A stretch of DNA of 64,000 nt from contig NZ_JAAIXY010000016.1 of assembly GCF_010894455.1 (NCBI RefSeq), positions 62,001 through 126,000 on the forward strand, read 5' to 3'. A program made the position numbers and the translations under genes. The stretch comes from Myxococcus eversor. Its GTDB lineage: Bacteria > Myxococcota > Myxococcia > Myxococcales > Myxococcaceae. The notes beneath the pieces were generated by a model. The model saw only the letters and a list, made by a program, of their open reading frames with translations, ran no database searches and had not been told where the DNA came from. Below are positions 25,819 to 36,498 of the stretch, one piece after another (the first letter of the stretch is position 1; each line of letters begins with the position of its first letter).

Positions 25819-26307
25819 TCAGAGCGGCGCGGCCTCGTCCGTCTCGGAGGGCACCTGGCGCCGGGGCTCGCCTTCCATCAGCTCGTCGAACTCCTCTTCC
25901 ATCTGGAGCCCCAGGTCCTCGAGCTGCTCCTTGGAGACGAGCTTGCGGACCTTCTTGAAGAGGTCTCCCTCCTCCTCCTCCACGTGGTGCTCAATCTGCT
26001 CCTGGAGCACCTTCATCTTCGCGTCGAAATCCTCGTCGTGTGGCTCCATCTCCATCAGGTCGGCGATGATGCGCTTGGCGGACAGGTGCTCCTCCAGGGC
26101 CTCGCGCAGCAGGTCCTCGGTGTCGTTGGCCTTCGCCGCCGGATAGAAGTACTGCTCCTCGATGGTGGTGTGCGCGCCGAGCCGGTCGGCGATCATCTCG
26201 AACAACTCCCGGCGCTTCGCATCGGCATGGTCCGGGAGCTTGCCGTACTGCGTGAAGAGCTTCTTCACCTCGGCGTGCTGCTGCTTCAGGAGTTCCAATG
26301 CGTTCAT
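25819..26307 (-). CDS. hemerythrin HHE domain protein
   Basis: A 162-residue protein with the HHE-type di-iron ligands: QQHAEVKKLF, HTTIEEQYFYPAA, EEHLSAKRII and EQIEHHVEEEEGDLF. Such proteins bind oxygen or nitric oxide or act in iron-related stress. ATG 26307 is preceded by GGAG eight bases upstream. The C-terminus is acidic (EEFDELMEG). It lies 62 bases after the FAD/Rieske oxidoreductase stop and may be cotranscribed with it. Confidence 0.88.
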   Translation of the reverse strand: MNALELLKQQHAEVKKLFTQYGKLPDHADAKRRELFEMIADRLGAHTTIEEQYFYPAAKANDTEDLLREALEEHLSAKRIIADLMEMEPHDEDFDAKMKVLQEQIEHHVEEEEGDLFKKVRKLVSKEQLEDLGLQMEEEFDELMEGEPRRQVPSETDEAAPL

Positions 26308-26369
26308 GGGTGTATCTCCGTGTCCGACGGGGTTCCTGCGTCCAAGAATGAAGTCGAGGCGGGGGCGGT

Positions 26370-27881
26370 TCAGCGGGGCAGCTTGCGCGACGGCAGGTCC
26401 TTCACCGCGGGCCCGTTGAGCACCTTGCCGGTGGGGCTGAAGCGCCCGCCGTGACAAGGGCAGTCCCACGAGCGCTCCGCGCCATTCCAGTGCACGTGAC
26501 AACCCAGGTGCGTGCACACCGGCGACACCGCGTGCGACGTGCCATCCGCCTCGCGGTAGACGGCCACCTTCTGCCCATCCACTTCCAGAATCTTCGCCTC
26601 GCCGGGCGCCACCTCGGACAGGTGCTTGCCCTCGGGTTTCGCCAGCCGGTCCGCGACGAAGCGGAAGGCCGTCTCCGCGTTCTCCTGGATGAAGTCCTTC
26701 CCACCCGCCAGCGGTTTGACTCGCGTGGCGTCGAACAGCGCGGCGCAGGGGTTCTGCCGTCCGAGGATGAGGTCGCTGATGAGCATCCCCGCCAGCGTGC
26801 CGAACGTCATGCCCGTCCCGGAGAAGCCCGTGGCCACGTAGACATGGCGACTGGCGGCGTTGCGGCCGATGTACGGCAGCCCGTCCGCCGGCTCGATGAC
26901 CTGACCGGACCAGCGGTAGGTGAGCCGTGTCACCGGGAAGTGCTTTCGAGCGTAGTCCTCCAGCGCCGCGTAGCATTGCCCGGTGTCATCCTCCGTGCCG
27001 ACCCTGTGGTCCTCGCCACCGACGATGACATACGGGCGGCCGTCGACGGACTGGGTGCGGATGTAGTGATAGGGCTCCTGGGAGTCGTAGTACTGCGCCG
27101 GCTCCAGCGGGCCGTCGAGCGGCCCCGCCACCGCGTAGCTCCGATACGCGGCCAGCTTCGTCTGCAGCAGCACCCGGTTGAGCGGCGAGTGGGTGGCCTC
27201 CACCACGTCCGTCGCGGTGACGGTGCCCCGGTTCGTGACGACGCGACAGGGCGCGCCATCGTGGACCTCCATCACCCGCGTGGTCTCGAAGACGAAGCAG
27301 CCCTCGCCGATGAGCCGGTCCACCAGCCCGAGCAGGTACTTGCGCGGATGGAACAGGGCCTGGTCCTCCACACGCAGCGCGCCCTTCACCGGGAAGGGCA
27401 GCGGCACCGCCTGGGTCAGGGAGACATTGAGGCCCGCATCACGCGCGGCGGAGAACTCCTGCTCCAGCGACGTCCACTGATGCGCGGTCTCCGCGTAGCG
27501 GAATGCGGGGACGCGCTGGAAGTCGCAGTCCAGGCCGAGCTCGTCGACGAGCGTGGCCACCTGCTCCAGCGCGGCGCGACTGGAGGACGCCGCCAGCCGG
27601 GCGCCCTTCTCTCCGAAGTCGCGGCGCAGCGTGGCGTAGGGCGTGTCGAGCAGCTCCGTGAGGTGCGCGGTGGTCTGCCCCGTCTGTCCCGACAGGATGC
27701 GGTTCATCTCCAGCACCGCGACCCGCTTGCCCGCGCGCTTCAGCAACCATGCGGCGGTCAGCCCGGTGATGCCTCCGCCGATGACGACGACGTCCACCAT
27801 CAGGTCTCCCGCCAGCGCGGGGAAGTCGCGCGGCGGAGTCGTCAAGGTCCAGAGGGACCGGTGCGTCCGCGTTTCATCCAT
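26370..27881 (-). CDS. FAD-dependent oxidoreductase with C-terminal Rieske domain
   Basis: A 503-residue fusion. The FAD-binding DAO-type fold begins with VVVIGGGITGLTAAWLLKRA (about 30-50), continues with SGQTGQTTAHLTE and ends with VYVATGFSGTGMTFGTLAG. A Rieske [2Fe-2S] domain fills the last 90 residues, with ligands in CTHLGCHV and CPCHGGRFS. Such fusions are widespread but biochemically unassigned. GAGGAC precedes ATG 27881. It is the first gene of a leftward unit with hemerythrin, and is divergent from the GvpA-like/kinase operon. Confidence 0.88.
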   Translation of the reverse strand: MDETRTHRSLWTLTTPPRDFPALAGDLMVDVVVIGGGITGLTAAWLLKRAGKRVAVLEMNRILSGQTGQTTAHLTELLDTPYATLRRDFGEKGARLAASSSRAALEQVATLVDELGLDCDFQRVPAFRYAETAHQWTSLEQEFSAARDAGLNVSLTQAVPLPFPVKGALRVEDQALFHPRKYLLGLVDRLIGEGCFVFETTRVMEVHDGAPCRVVTNRGTVTATDVVEATHSPLNRVLLQTKLAAYRSYAVAGPLDGPLEPAQYYDSQEPYHYIRTQSVDGRPYVIVGGEDHRVGTEDDTGQCYAALEDYARKHFPVTRLTYRWSGQVIEPADGLPYIGRNAASRHVYVATGFSGTGMTFGTLAGMLISDLILGRQNPCAALFDATRVKPLAGGKDFIQENAETAFRFVADRLAKPEGKHLSEVAPGEAKILEVDGQKVAVYREADGTSHAVSPVCTHLGCHVHWNGAERSWDCPCHGGRFSPTGKVLNGPAVKDLPSRKLPR

Positions 27882-28118
27882 GTCCTCAACCTAGGAATGC
27901 GCCTGAGGTGCGATAACCCGCTACGCTGAAGCACGGCGCCTGCCCGCCTGCCCGGCTTGGGAGACCCTCGGGATGTGCACGAACGGACAGAGCCGGGGGC
28001 CGGGTGTTGGCAAGTCGCGCGGACGAGGAAGCGGTTCTGGGGTGGCCAGACTCGCCGCGCTAGAAAAGAGCTGGGTCGGCCCCCCGAACCCTGCCGAAAG
28101 ACCAGGGAGCCACAAAGG

Positions 28119-28334
28119 ATGCCCGTGGAAAGAATGGCTGGGAGCACCAGCCTCGTGGATGTCATGGACCGGGTCCTGGACCGCGGCCTCCGCTGGGACG
28201 ACGGCGTCCACGCGGACCCACTCCCTCCCGCTGCTCCCGAGCACGCCGCCCGCGTCGTGGTGACCTTCCTGGAGGTTCGGACCGACGACGCTCCCCCTCC
28301 TGGCGACACACCTCGTCTCTCTCCTGGAGCCTGA
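28119..28334 (+). CDS. degenerate GvpA/J-like gas vesicle family protein
   Basis: A 71-residue protein. SLVDVMDRVLDRG matches helix 1 of GvpA/GvpJ (consensus LVDVLDRILDKG), and AARVVVTFLEV matches the ARVVVASV helix. The spacing between the two blocks is 20 residues, exactly as in GvpA. In between, however, the hydrophobic beta strands that build the gas vesicle shell are replaced by Asp, His and Pro residues (WDDGVHADPLPPAAPEH). A shell role is therefore doubtful. ATG 28119 with GGGAG upstream is chosen; ATG 28134 is possible. The stop is four bases before a histidine kinase start, and a GvpF/L-like gene closes the operon. Confidence 0.6.
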   Translation: MPVERMAGSTSLVDVMDRVLDRGLRWDDGVHADPLPPAAPEHAARVVVTFLEVRTDDAPPPGDTPRLSPGA

Positions 28335-28338
28335 CGCA

Positions 28339-30449
<2,111 letters not shown>

Positions 30450-30453
<4 letters not shown>

Positions 30454-30860
30454 CGAATCCCTCCCCGAACCTCAAGCCGCTCGTGCTCGTCGTGGACGAC
30501 TACGACGATGCGCGGGAGATGTACGCGGAGTACCTGGAGTTCTCCGGGTTCCGCGTGGCGCAGGCGAGGAACGGCCAGGAGGCCCTGGACCAGGCGTTCG
30601 CGCTCACGCCGGACATCATCCTGATGGACCTGTCGTTGCCCATCATCGACGGCTGGGAGGCGACGCGGCGGTTGAAGAACGATGACCGCACGCGCGCCAT
30701 CCCCGTCGTCGCGCTCACCGGCCATGCGATGACGGGCCAGTCGGACGAGGCGAAGGGCGCGGGCTGCGACTCCTTCGTCACCAAGCCGTGCCTCCCCGAC
30801 GAGCTGGTGGCGGAGGTCCGGCACATCCTCGCGCAGCGCGGAGTCGCCGTGTCCCACTGA
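30450..30860 (+). CDS. single-domain (CheY-like) response regulator
   Basis: A 136-residue receiver with no output domain. Acidic pair VVDDYDD, phosphoacceptor Asp60 in IILMDLSLPIIDG, Thr in VVALTGHAMTG and Lys112 in FVTKPC are all intact. Its ATG is inside the kinase stop codon. As it has no DNA-binding domain, it probably signals by protein contact or relays phosphate; the next gene, nine bases downstream, is GvpF/L-like and may be a target by position only. Confidence 0.92.
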
Positions 30861-30869
30861 GACGTGCCC

Positions 30870-31862
30870 ATGCCACGCACCTCTCGGCCCTCCAGCAAGT
30901 CGAAGACTCCCAGCCGGCGCGGCACCCCGGCCCGCAAGAGCGCTCCCGCGAGCAAGCCCTCCCGACGCGCCACCGCGGCCAGCGAGGCCCGCGCCCCCGC
31001 TCCGCCGCCGCCCCGGCCAGGCCGCGCCAAGCGCAACACGGTGAAGAACGCCCCGAAGGCCAAGGCGCCCCGGGCGAAGGCCACGCACCTCACCCGGACA
31101 CCGGAGGAGCTGGCGGGTCCGCACTATCTCCATGGCGTGGTGCGCGCGGAAGGTCCGCTGGACTTCGGTGCCATCGGCCTGGGAATGCCGCCAGCCCGCG
31201 TCCACGCGGTGCGCGAGGGCTCACTCGTCGCGCTGGTGTCGGCGGCCCCCGCGCGAGTGGTGGACCCCACGCGGGCCAATCTCCTGGCCCACCAGCGCGC
31301 CGCCGAGGTGGTGCTGCGAGAGCACACGCTCCTGCCCGTCGCCTTCGGGACGGTGCTCGGCTCGGAGGCCGAGGTGCGAGGCTTCCTGCGCGCGTCCCAG
31401 GACGTGCTCACCCAGGTCTTGAAGGCCCTGGAGGGCAAGGTGGAGATGGGCCTCAAGGTGCTCTACCACCGCGAGCACCTGGCCCGGCGCATGGAGATGG
31501 AGGACTCGAGCCTGCGCCGTCGTGAGAACGAGTCGGAGGCCGAGCACGAGCGGCGCCTGGGGCACGCGGTGGAGATGCGCGCCGCGCTGGACATGGCCGC
31601 GATGCAGGAGGGGCTGCGTCCGCTGGCCCGCGCGACTCGCACGGACGCGCCGGTGGGCGAGCGGATGCTGCTCAACGCCGCCTTCCTCGTCGCCCGGGAC
31701 GAGCTGCCCGCGTTCGAGGCGCGGGTCCGGATGCTGGCCGCGCGCTCGGACCTCTACGCCTTCCGCTTCACCGGGCCCTGGGCGCCGTACAGCTTCGTCG
31801 ACGTGCGACTGGGGCTGGACGGCGTCGGCCAGGCACCGCCCGCGTCACGGCCCGCCGGCTGA
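30870..31862 (+). CDS. GvpF/GvpL-like gas vesicle family protein
   Basis: A 330-residue protein with a basic Lys/Pro/Ala-rich N-terminal 75 residues followed by a GvpL/GvpF domain: HYLHGVVRAEGPLDFGAIG, VSAAPARVVDPTRANLLAHQ, VVLREHTLLPVAFGTVLGSE and ending in FRFTGPWAPYSFVDVRL. GvpF/L proteins are minor parts of gas vesicle assembly and bind GvpA. ATG 30870 is preferred to GTG 30864. It is the last gene of the GvpA-like/kinase/regulator operon. Its stop overlaps the convergent DUF4340 gene by 18 bases. The basic tail is unusual for the family. Confidence 0.82.
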   Translation: MPRTSRPSSKSKTPSRRGTPARKSAPASKPSRRATAASEARAPAPPPPRPGRAKRNTVKNAPKAKAPRAKATHLTRTPEELAGPHYLHGVVRAEGPLDFGAIGLGMPPARVHAVREGSLVALVSAAPARVVDPTRANLLAHQRAAEVVLREHTLLPVAFGTVLGSEAEVRGFLRASQDVLTQVLKALEGKVEMGLKVLYHREHLARRMEMEDSSLRRRENESEAEHERRLGHAVEMRAALDMAAMQEGLRPLARATRTDAPVGERMLLNAAFLVARDELPAFEARVRMLAARSDLYAFRFTGPWAPYSFVDVRLGLDGVGQAPPASRPAG

Positions 31863-32930
31863 AGACACCGGCGTCGTCACGCGCGCGGCCTCCGCGGCCA
31901 GCGGGTCCACGCCCGCGTGGAGCCGGACCCAGCCCGGGGTGTGCTCGGTACGAGCGAAGAAGCCGTCCGTGCCCCGTGCCACCGTCAGCTCACCCACGGA
32001 CTTGCCGCCGCGCCGGTACTCCACGCGGAAGGCCTCCTTGGGCTCGCCTCCCGCCGGCGCCTCGTCGCGGCCCAGCAGGTCCACCGGCATCAACCGCCAC
32101 ACGCGGTCATGCCAGTTGCGGGTGAACTCGTCCGGCTTGTCCGGCGCCTCCTCCGGCGACAGCGCGACGGGGTTGGGCGCCTTGCCCGTGGCCCTGAAGG
32201 CGCGCGACGTGCCGCCCGAGGAGATGACCACCGCGTCGAACTCGCCCAGGTCGAACGTGTGCAGCCTGCGGTCCACCAGCCGGCTGCTCGCGTTCTCCAA
32301 GTCGGGCAGCAGCGCGGGGCCCAGCAGGAACACCTGGCCGTCCGAGTCGCGCCGCAGGTAGGGCGTGCCCCAGCCTCCCGTCGTCGAGGCGAGCGTGAAG
32401 GTCTCCACCTTTCCGCCCAGCGTCAGCGTCAGCTTGCGCTGCGACGTGGTCAGCCCCACCTCCTCCAGCTTCTTCGTCTCCAACGCACCCAGCGCCCGCG
32501 TGGCCCGCAGCGGGGCGAAGCGAGGGAAGAGCTTCTCCGCCACCTCGTTGGCCCGAAGCTCGCGAGGAGGCGGAGGCGCGGGCGGCGCGGCCAGGAGCGA
32601 CACACCCGCGTCCGGTGCCCCCTGCGCCTGGGCCACGGCACCACCATCCGCGCCCGGCACGAGGCCCGCGACGGGCTCGGCGGGAGGCAGCGGCTTCGAG
32701 GGCTTGTAGCCCAGGCGAACCCACAGCGTGTCCCGCGACTGCGCGTCGCGGTACAGCTCCACGTAGCGCGCCTCGTCCTCGTAGCGCACCTTGTCCAGCG
32801 CGCGCGCCGGCAGCTCCACCACCGTCACGTCGCCGGGGGCGCCCGCGGGGGCCCGCTGCCACACCAGGTAGGCGGCCACCAGCGCCACCACCGCGAGGGC
32901 GCCCTGGAGCGCCAGGTCCCGCGCCTTCAT
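31845..32930 (-). CDS. DUF4340 domain protein, ABC-system partner
   Basis: A 361-residue protein with an N-terminal membrane helix (LALQGALAVVALVAAYLVW) and a long beta-rich extracytoplasmic part. Repeated segments (LETKKLEEVGLTTSQRKLTL, VFLLGPALLPDLENA) are typical of DUF4340 proteins. Its ATG overlaps the GldG-like gene's stop as ATGA. In many genomes DUF4340 genes follow GldF/GldG-like ABC transporters, as here, so it probably acts at the outside of that complex. A Pro/Ala-rich insert lies at about 100-125. Confidence 0.82.
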   Translation of the reverse strand: MKARDLALQGALAVVALVAAYLVWQRAPAGAPGDVTVVELPARALDKVRYEDEARYVELYRDAQSRDTLWVRLGYKPSKPLPPAEPVAGLVPGADGGAVAQAQGAPDAGVSLLAAPPAPPPPRELRANEVAEKLFPRFAPLRATRALGALETKKLEEVGLTTSQRKLTLTLGGKVETFTLASTTGGWGTPYLRRDSDGQVFLLGPALLPDLENASSRLVDRRLHTFDLGEFDAVVISSGGTSRAFRATGKAPNPVALSPEEAPDKPDEFTRNWHDRVWRLMPVDLLGRDEAPAGGEPKEAFRVEYRRGGKSVGELTVARGTDGFFARTEHTPGWVRLHAGVDPLAAEAARVTTPVSSAGGP

Positions 32931-34801
32931 TGCTCACCTCCCGCCGCCGCCACCGGTGCGCGCGGAGCTCGACGGCCTCGTCGCCGTGTCGTCACGAAGC
33001 CCAGCGCCAGCACCAGCGCCGGAGCCACGAACACGGTGGCGTAGAACCACGCCACGTCCTGCTCCCGCGTGTGCTGGATGGGCACGTCCTCCTCCGAGGA
33101 CACCGCGCCGGACACGGACTCTTCGCCCGTCAGCCACCGCAGCGTGTCCACCGCGAGGTAGGCGTTGCCCATGTTGGACAACACCACGTCGCTCACCACG
33201 TCCGCGTCCGCCATGACGACGGCGCGGGTCGGCTCCTTGCCGGCCGCCGCGGGCTGCTCCACCGCCACCACCAGCGGCCACGTGCGCCGCGTCTCTCCCG
33301 GGTCCGCCGTGAAGTTGCCGTTGGCGTCGGCGAACGTCGCGCCATGCGCGCGCACGGAGATGTCGTGCATGACGTTGTTGGGCAAGGGCTGCACCTGGTC
33401 CAGCGCGCCCGCGCCCAGGAAGGCCACCGGCGACTGGCCGCCCATCGCCGTCAGCGACGTGACGGACGGATGGGAGCTGAAGCTCGCCGTACCCAGGTTG
33501 CCCCTGTCACTCTGTTGCCGCGTGGTGCGGAAGTACACCTGGTCATTCGCCAGCGGCGTGCCCGCGTACTTCAGGCCCAGCGGCTCCAGCAGCTTCTCGA
33601 AGCGCGGGCCATCCGGCTCCAACGCCAGCCACAGCCTGCCCCCTCGGTCCAGGTACTCGCGCACCGCGGTGAGCTCCTCGGGCAGGAAGTCGCGCGTGGC
33701 GCCCAAAACAACGAGCGCCCCCGCGTCGGCGGGTACCGCGCTGCCCAGCCCCTCCGCGACACCCAGCGACCGGACGTCCACGTTCTGCGCGCGCAGCATC
33801 TCCTTGAACTGGGCGACGGGCGGCTTCGGCATCTCGCCCGGCACCGGCCGCGTCTCCGCGCGCTCGCCATGGCCCGCCGTGAAGTAGACGACGCGACGGG
33901 GCTTCGCCACCGTCAGGAGCCGCCGTTGGACCTCCTGGTCCAGACGCTGGAGCTGGCCCCGAGCGCGATCCAACTCCAGGCCCACCGTGAAGGGCTCCTT
34001 GCGCTCACCCCGGGCCACGACGACAGTGCCGTTGTTGTGGACGCCGAGCGCCTTCGCGCGGACGGGCTCCACCGCCTGGTCCAGCCGCTCCACGTTGAGC
34101 AGCTCCGGGCTCTCCACGGCCAGGTCCTGGAAGTACTGGCGCACCGCTTCGCCCACTTCGTTCGCGGGCGGGAAGAACATCGTCACCTGCAGCGGCTCGT
34201 TGAGGCCACGCACCACCTTGCGCGTGGAGTCGCCCGGCTTCGCGGTGCGGAAGTACGAGAGGTCCCACGTCGTGTTCGCCTGCGTGACGACGTACATGGT
34301 CGCGAAGGCGAAGATGAGCACGAAGGACAGCCCCAGGCCGGAGAACAGCGCGCTGCGAGCGCGTCCCGTCTCCAGCACCGGCGCCCGCGTCATCGCCTGC
34401 GCCGCCGTCTCCACCAGCGCCAGCGGGACGAGGCAGCATGTCAGGAGCGCGGGGAACAGCGCCGCCAGCATCACCGCCAGCTTGGGTGCCTTCTGCGACA
34501 GCGAGCCACCGAAGAGGCTCACGCCCAGGTCGGACTGGACGAAGTAGAGCGCCAGCGCGAGCAGGCCCACGCCATACAGGCCCAGCACCCAGCCATCCAC
34601 CGTGCGCCGGTCCGCGCCGGTGCCTCGGGAGCGAGCGAAGCGCCAGACCACCGCGGCCACCGCCGCGAGGACGCCCACCATGGAGAGGACTCCACGGCCC
34701 GTGCCCAGGCCGAGGATGCGCTCGCCGACGAAGACGGACACCAGGCCCGCCACGAAGAGCAGCGTCGCCGCCAACCCATTGCCCACCGGACGGGTGCTCA
34801 T
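32927..34801 (-). CDS. GldG-like ABC transporter component
   Basis: A 624-residue protein. The N-terminus has several membrane helices (TLLFVAGLVSVFVGE, VLGLYGVGLLALALYFVQSD, LAVMLAALFPALLTCCLVPL), then a periplasmic GldG-type domain with LNEPLQVTMFFPPANEVGEA, KPRRVVYFTAGHGERAE and ADADVVSDVVLSNMGNAYL, and a C-terminal helix with a basic tail (LVLALGFVTTRRRGRRAPRA). It starts inside the permease stop (ATGA), with GGAGGT four bases before. In Bacteroidota GldG works in gliding; in myxobacteria this unit is a general export-type ABC system of unknown cargo. Confidence 0.84.
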   Translation of the reverse strand: MSTRPVGNGLAATLLFVAGLVSVFVGERILGLGTGRGVLSMVGVLAAVAAVVWRFARSRGTGADRRTVDGWVLGLYGVGLLALALYFVQSDLGVSLFGGSLSQKAPKLAVMLAALFPALLTCCLVPLALVETAAQAMTRAPVLETGRARSALFSGLGLSFVLIFAFATMYVVTQANTTWDLSYFRTAKPGDSTRKVVRGLNEPLQVTMFFPPANEVGEAVRQYFQDLAVESPELLNVERLDQAVEPVRAKALGVHNNGTVVVARGERKEPFTVGLELDRARGQLQRLDQEVQRRLLTVAKPRRVVYFTAGHGERAETRPVPGEMPKPPVAQFKEMLRAQNVDVRSLGVAEGLGSAVPADAGALVVLGATRDFLPEELTAVREYLDRGGRLWLALEPDGPRFEKLLEPLGLKYAGTPLANDQVYFRTTRQQSDRGNLGTASFSSHPSVTSLTAMGGQSPVAFLGAGALDQVQPLPNNVMHDISVRAHGATFADANGNFTADPGETRRTWPLVVAVEQPAAAGKEPTRAVVMADADVVSDVVLSNMGNAYLAVDTLRWLTGEESVSGAVSSEEDVPIQHTREQDVAWFYATVFVAPALVLALGFVTTRRRGRRAPRAPVAAAGGEQ

Positions 34802-35520
34802 CGCCACCTCCGCGCTTCGAGCACCCGGGTGGCGGCGAACAGCGCCACGTAGGTGACGACCAGGTAATAGACGACGTCACGCACGTGGATGAGCCCCGAC
34901 TGGAACGGAGGGAAGTGCTGGTTCCACAGGGACATCGCGCTGAAGACATCCGCCAGCGGCTGCTCGGTGATTCGCGCCAGCAGCCAGCAGAGGATGAGCG
35001 CCACCAGCATCACCGCGGACGTAATCGCCGCGAGCAGTTGGTTGCGCGCCAGCGCCGAGCCGAACGTGCCGACCGCGAGCGACGCACTGCCCAGGAGCAG
35101 CAGGCCCAGGTAGCCCGCCGCCACGTGGCCGAAGGACACCTTGCCGTTCACCAGCACCAGCACCGGCATGTACAGCGTGCACAGCACGTACAGCGACAGG
35201 AAGGCGAGCCCCGCCAGGAACTTGCCCAGCACGATGTCGCGGTCTCTCAGCGGCGACGAGTACAGCAGGGGCAACGTGCCCGTCTGCCGCTCCTCGGCCA
35301 ACAGGCGCATGGAGATGAACACCGAGGCGACGATGGTGAAGCCGCTCGAGTAATAGAAGAACTGCGACAGCACCTCGGCGGAGCGCTTGCTCGCGCCGCC
35401 CAGGGCGTACGCGTTGAAGAACAGGCCGTTCAACGCGAGGATGACCGCGATGACGACGTAGCCGCTGAGCGTGCGCAGGTAGGCGGACAGCTCGCGGCGG
35501 GCGATGAGCAGGGCCTTCAC
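34798..35520 (-). CDS. ABC-2 permease (GldF-like)
   Basis: A 240-residue membrane protein with six predicted helices, starting MKALLIARRELSAYLRTLSG, a usual ABC-2/GldF opening, and containing ISMRLLAEERQTGTLPLLYS. It overlaps the upstream ATPase stop and the downstream GldG-like start by four bases each, so the four genes from 36446 to 31845 form one tightly coupled operon. Confidence 0.88.
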   Translation of the reverse strand: MKALLIARRELSAYLRTLSGYVVIAVILALNGLFFNAYALGGASKRSAEVLSQFFYYSSGFTIVASVFISMRLLAEERQTGTLPLLYSSPLRDRDIVLGKFLAGLAFLSLYVLCTLYMPVLVLVNGKVSFGHVAAGYLGLLLLGSASLAVGTFGSALARNQLLAAITSAVMLVALILCWLLARITEQPLADVFSAMSLWNQHFPPFQSGLIHVRDVVYYLVVTYVALFAATRVLEARRWR

Positions 35521-36446
35521 GCGCGCACCTCCTGCCCGTGCGTCAGTCGCAGGAAGATGGACTCCAACTGCCCCGCGCCCTGGTCCAACCGCAGCAACTC
35601 CAGCCCCGCGCCCACCACCGCCTGCGCCACGCGAGGACGCTCGTCCGGAGAAGCGCGCAGCGTCAGCGACAGCACGCCGTCCGCCGCCCGGTCCACATCC
35701 ACCGCGCCAAACGGTTTGAGCACTTCGAGCGCGCGCGCCCGGTCTCCTCGCACCTCCAACTCGATGGAGCCGCCGCCGCCCATCTTCCGCCCCAACTCCT
35801 CCTCCGTCCCCTGTGCCACCAGCGTCCCCTTGTGGATGATGAGGAGCCGGTCACACGTCTGCGAGATTTCCGGAAGGATGTGACTGGAGACGAGCACCGT
35901 GTGCGTGCCCTTGAGCCCGCGGATGACGTCGCGCATCTCGACAATCTGCCGGGGGTCCAGGCCGCTGGTGGGCTCGTCCAGGATGAGCAGCGCCGGCTTG
36001 TGCACCAGCGCCTGCGCCACGCCCACGCGCTGGCGGTAGCCGTGGCTGAGCGTGGAGATGAGCTCGCCGTCCACCTCGCGCAGGCCCGTCTTCTCCTCCG
36101 CTTCACCCACGCGAGCGGTGGTGTCCCGAGCCGTCACGCCGCGAAGCCGCGCGACGTACGTCAGGTACTCCCCCACCGTCATCTCCTCGTAGAGCGGCGG
36201 CACGTCCGGGAGGTAGCCAATCCGTTGCCGGACCTCGTGGGCATTGCTCACCACGTCATGGCCGTCGATGACGACGCGGCCAGCGGTCGGCAAGAGCACG
36301 CACCCGAGGACCTTCAACGTCGTCGACTTGCCCGCGCCATTGAGGCCCAGGAAGCCGATGACTTCACCCTGGCCGATGGTGAAGGCCAGGTCCCGGATGG
36401 CCGCATGCTCACCGTAATACTTGGTCAGCCCTTCGACCTGAATCAT
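35517..36446 (-). CDS. ABC transporter ATP-binding protein (GldA-like)
   Basis: A 309-residue ATPase, MIQVEGLTKYYGEHAAIRDL at its start. Walker A is GLNGAGKST, the signature is LSHGYRQRVGVAQALV, Walker B is LLILDEPTSGLDP, and the extra 80 C-terminal residues are typical of GldA-like exporter ATPases. ATG 36446 is preferred for its match to the family; ATG 36461, preceded by GGGGGGA, is an alternative. Leads the ABC operon. Confidence 0.9.
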   Translation of the reverse strand: MIQVEGLTKYYGEHAAIRDLAFTIGQGEVIGFLGLNGAGKSTTLKVLGCVLLPTAGRVVIDGHDVVSNAHEVRQRIGYLPDVPPLYEEMTVGEYLTYVARLRGVTARDTTARVGEAEEKTGLREVDGELISTLSHGYRQRVGVAQALVHKPALLILDEPTSGLDPRQIVEMRDVIRGLKGTHTVLVSSHILPEISQTCDRLLIIHKGTLVAQGTEEELGRKMGGGGSIELEVRGDRARALEVLKPFGAVDVDRAADGVLSLTLRASPDERPRVAQAVVGAGLELLRLDQGAGQLESIFLRLTHGQEVRA

Positions 36447-36498
36447 AGGGGGCCATTCCATCAGTCCCCCCAGGGGGCATTGTCAAGCGCCGAACCAC

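Noticed and set aside
27957..28118. N-terminal extension of the GvpA-like protein
   Set aside because: The frame is open but Arg/Pro-rich and gene-unlike; ATG 28119 has a ribosome site and matches the family length.
36462..36498. CCCCCC/GGGGG inverted repeat before the GldA-like gene as a terminator
   Set aside because: Arms are only five or six bases with a two-base loop, too tight for a stable RNA hairpin.
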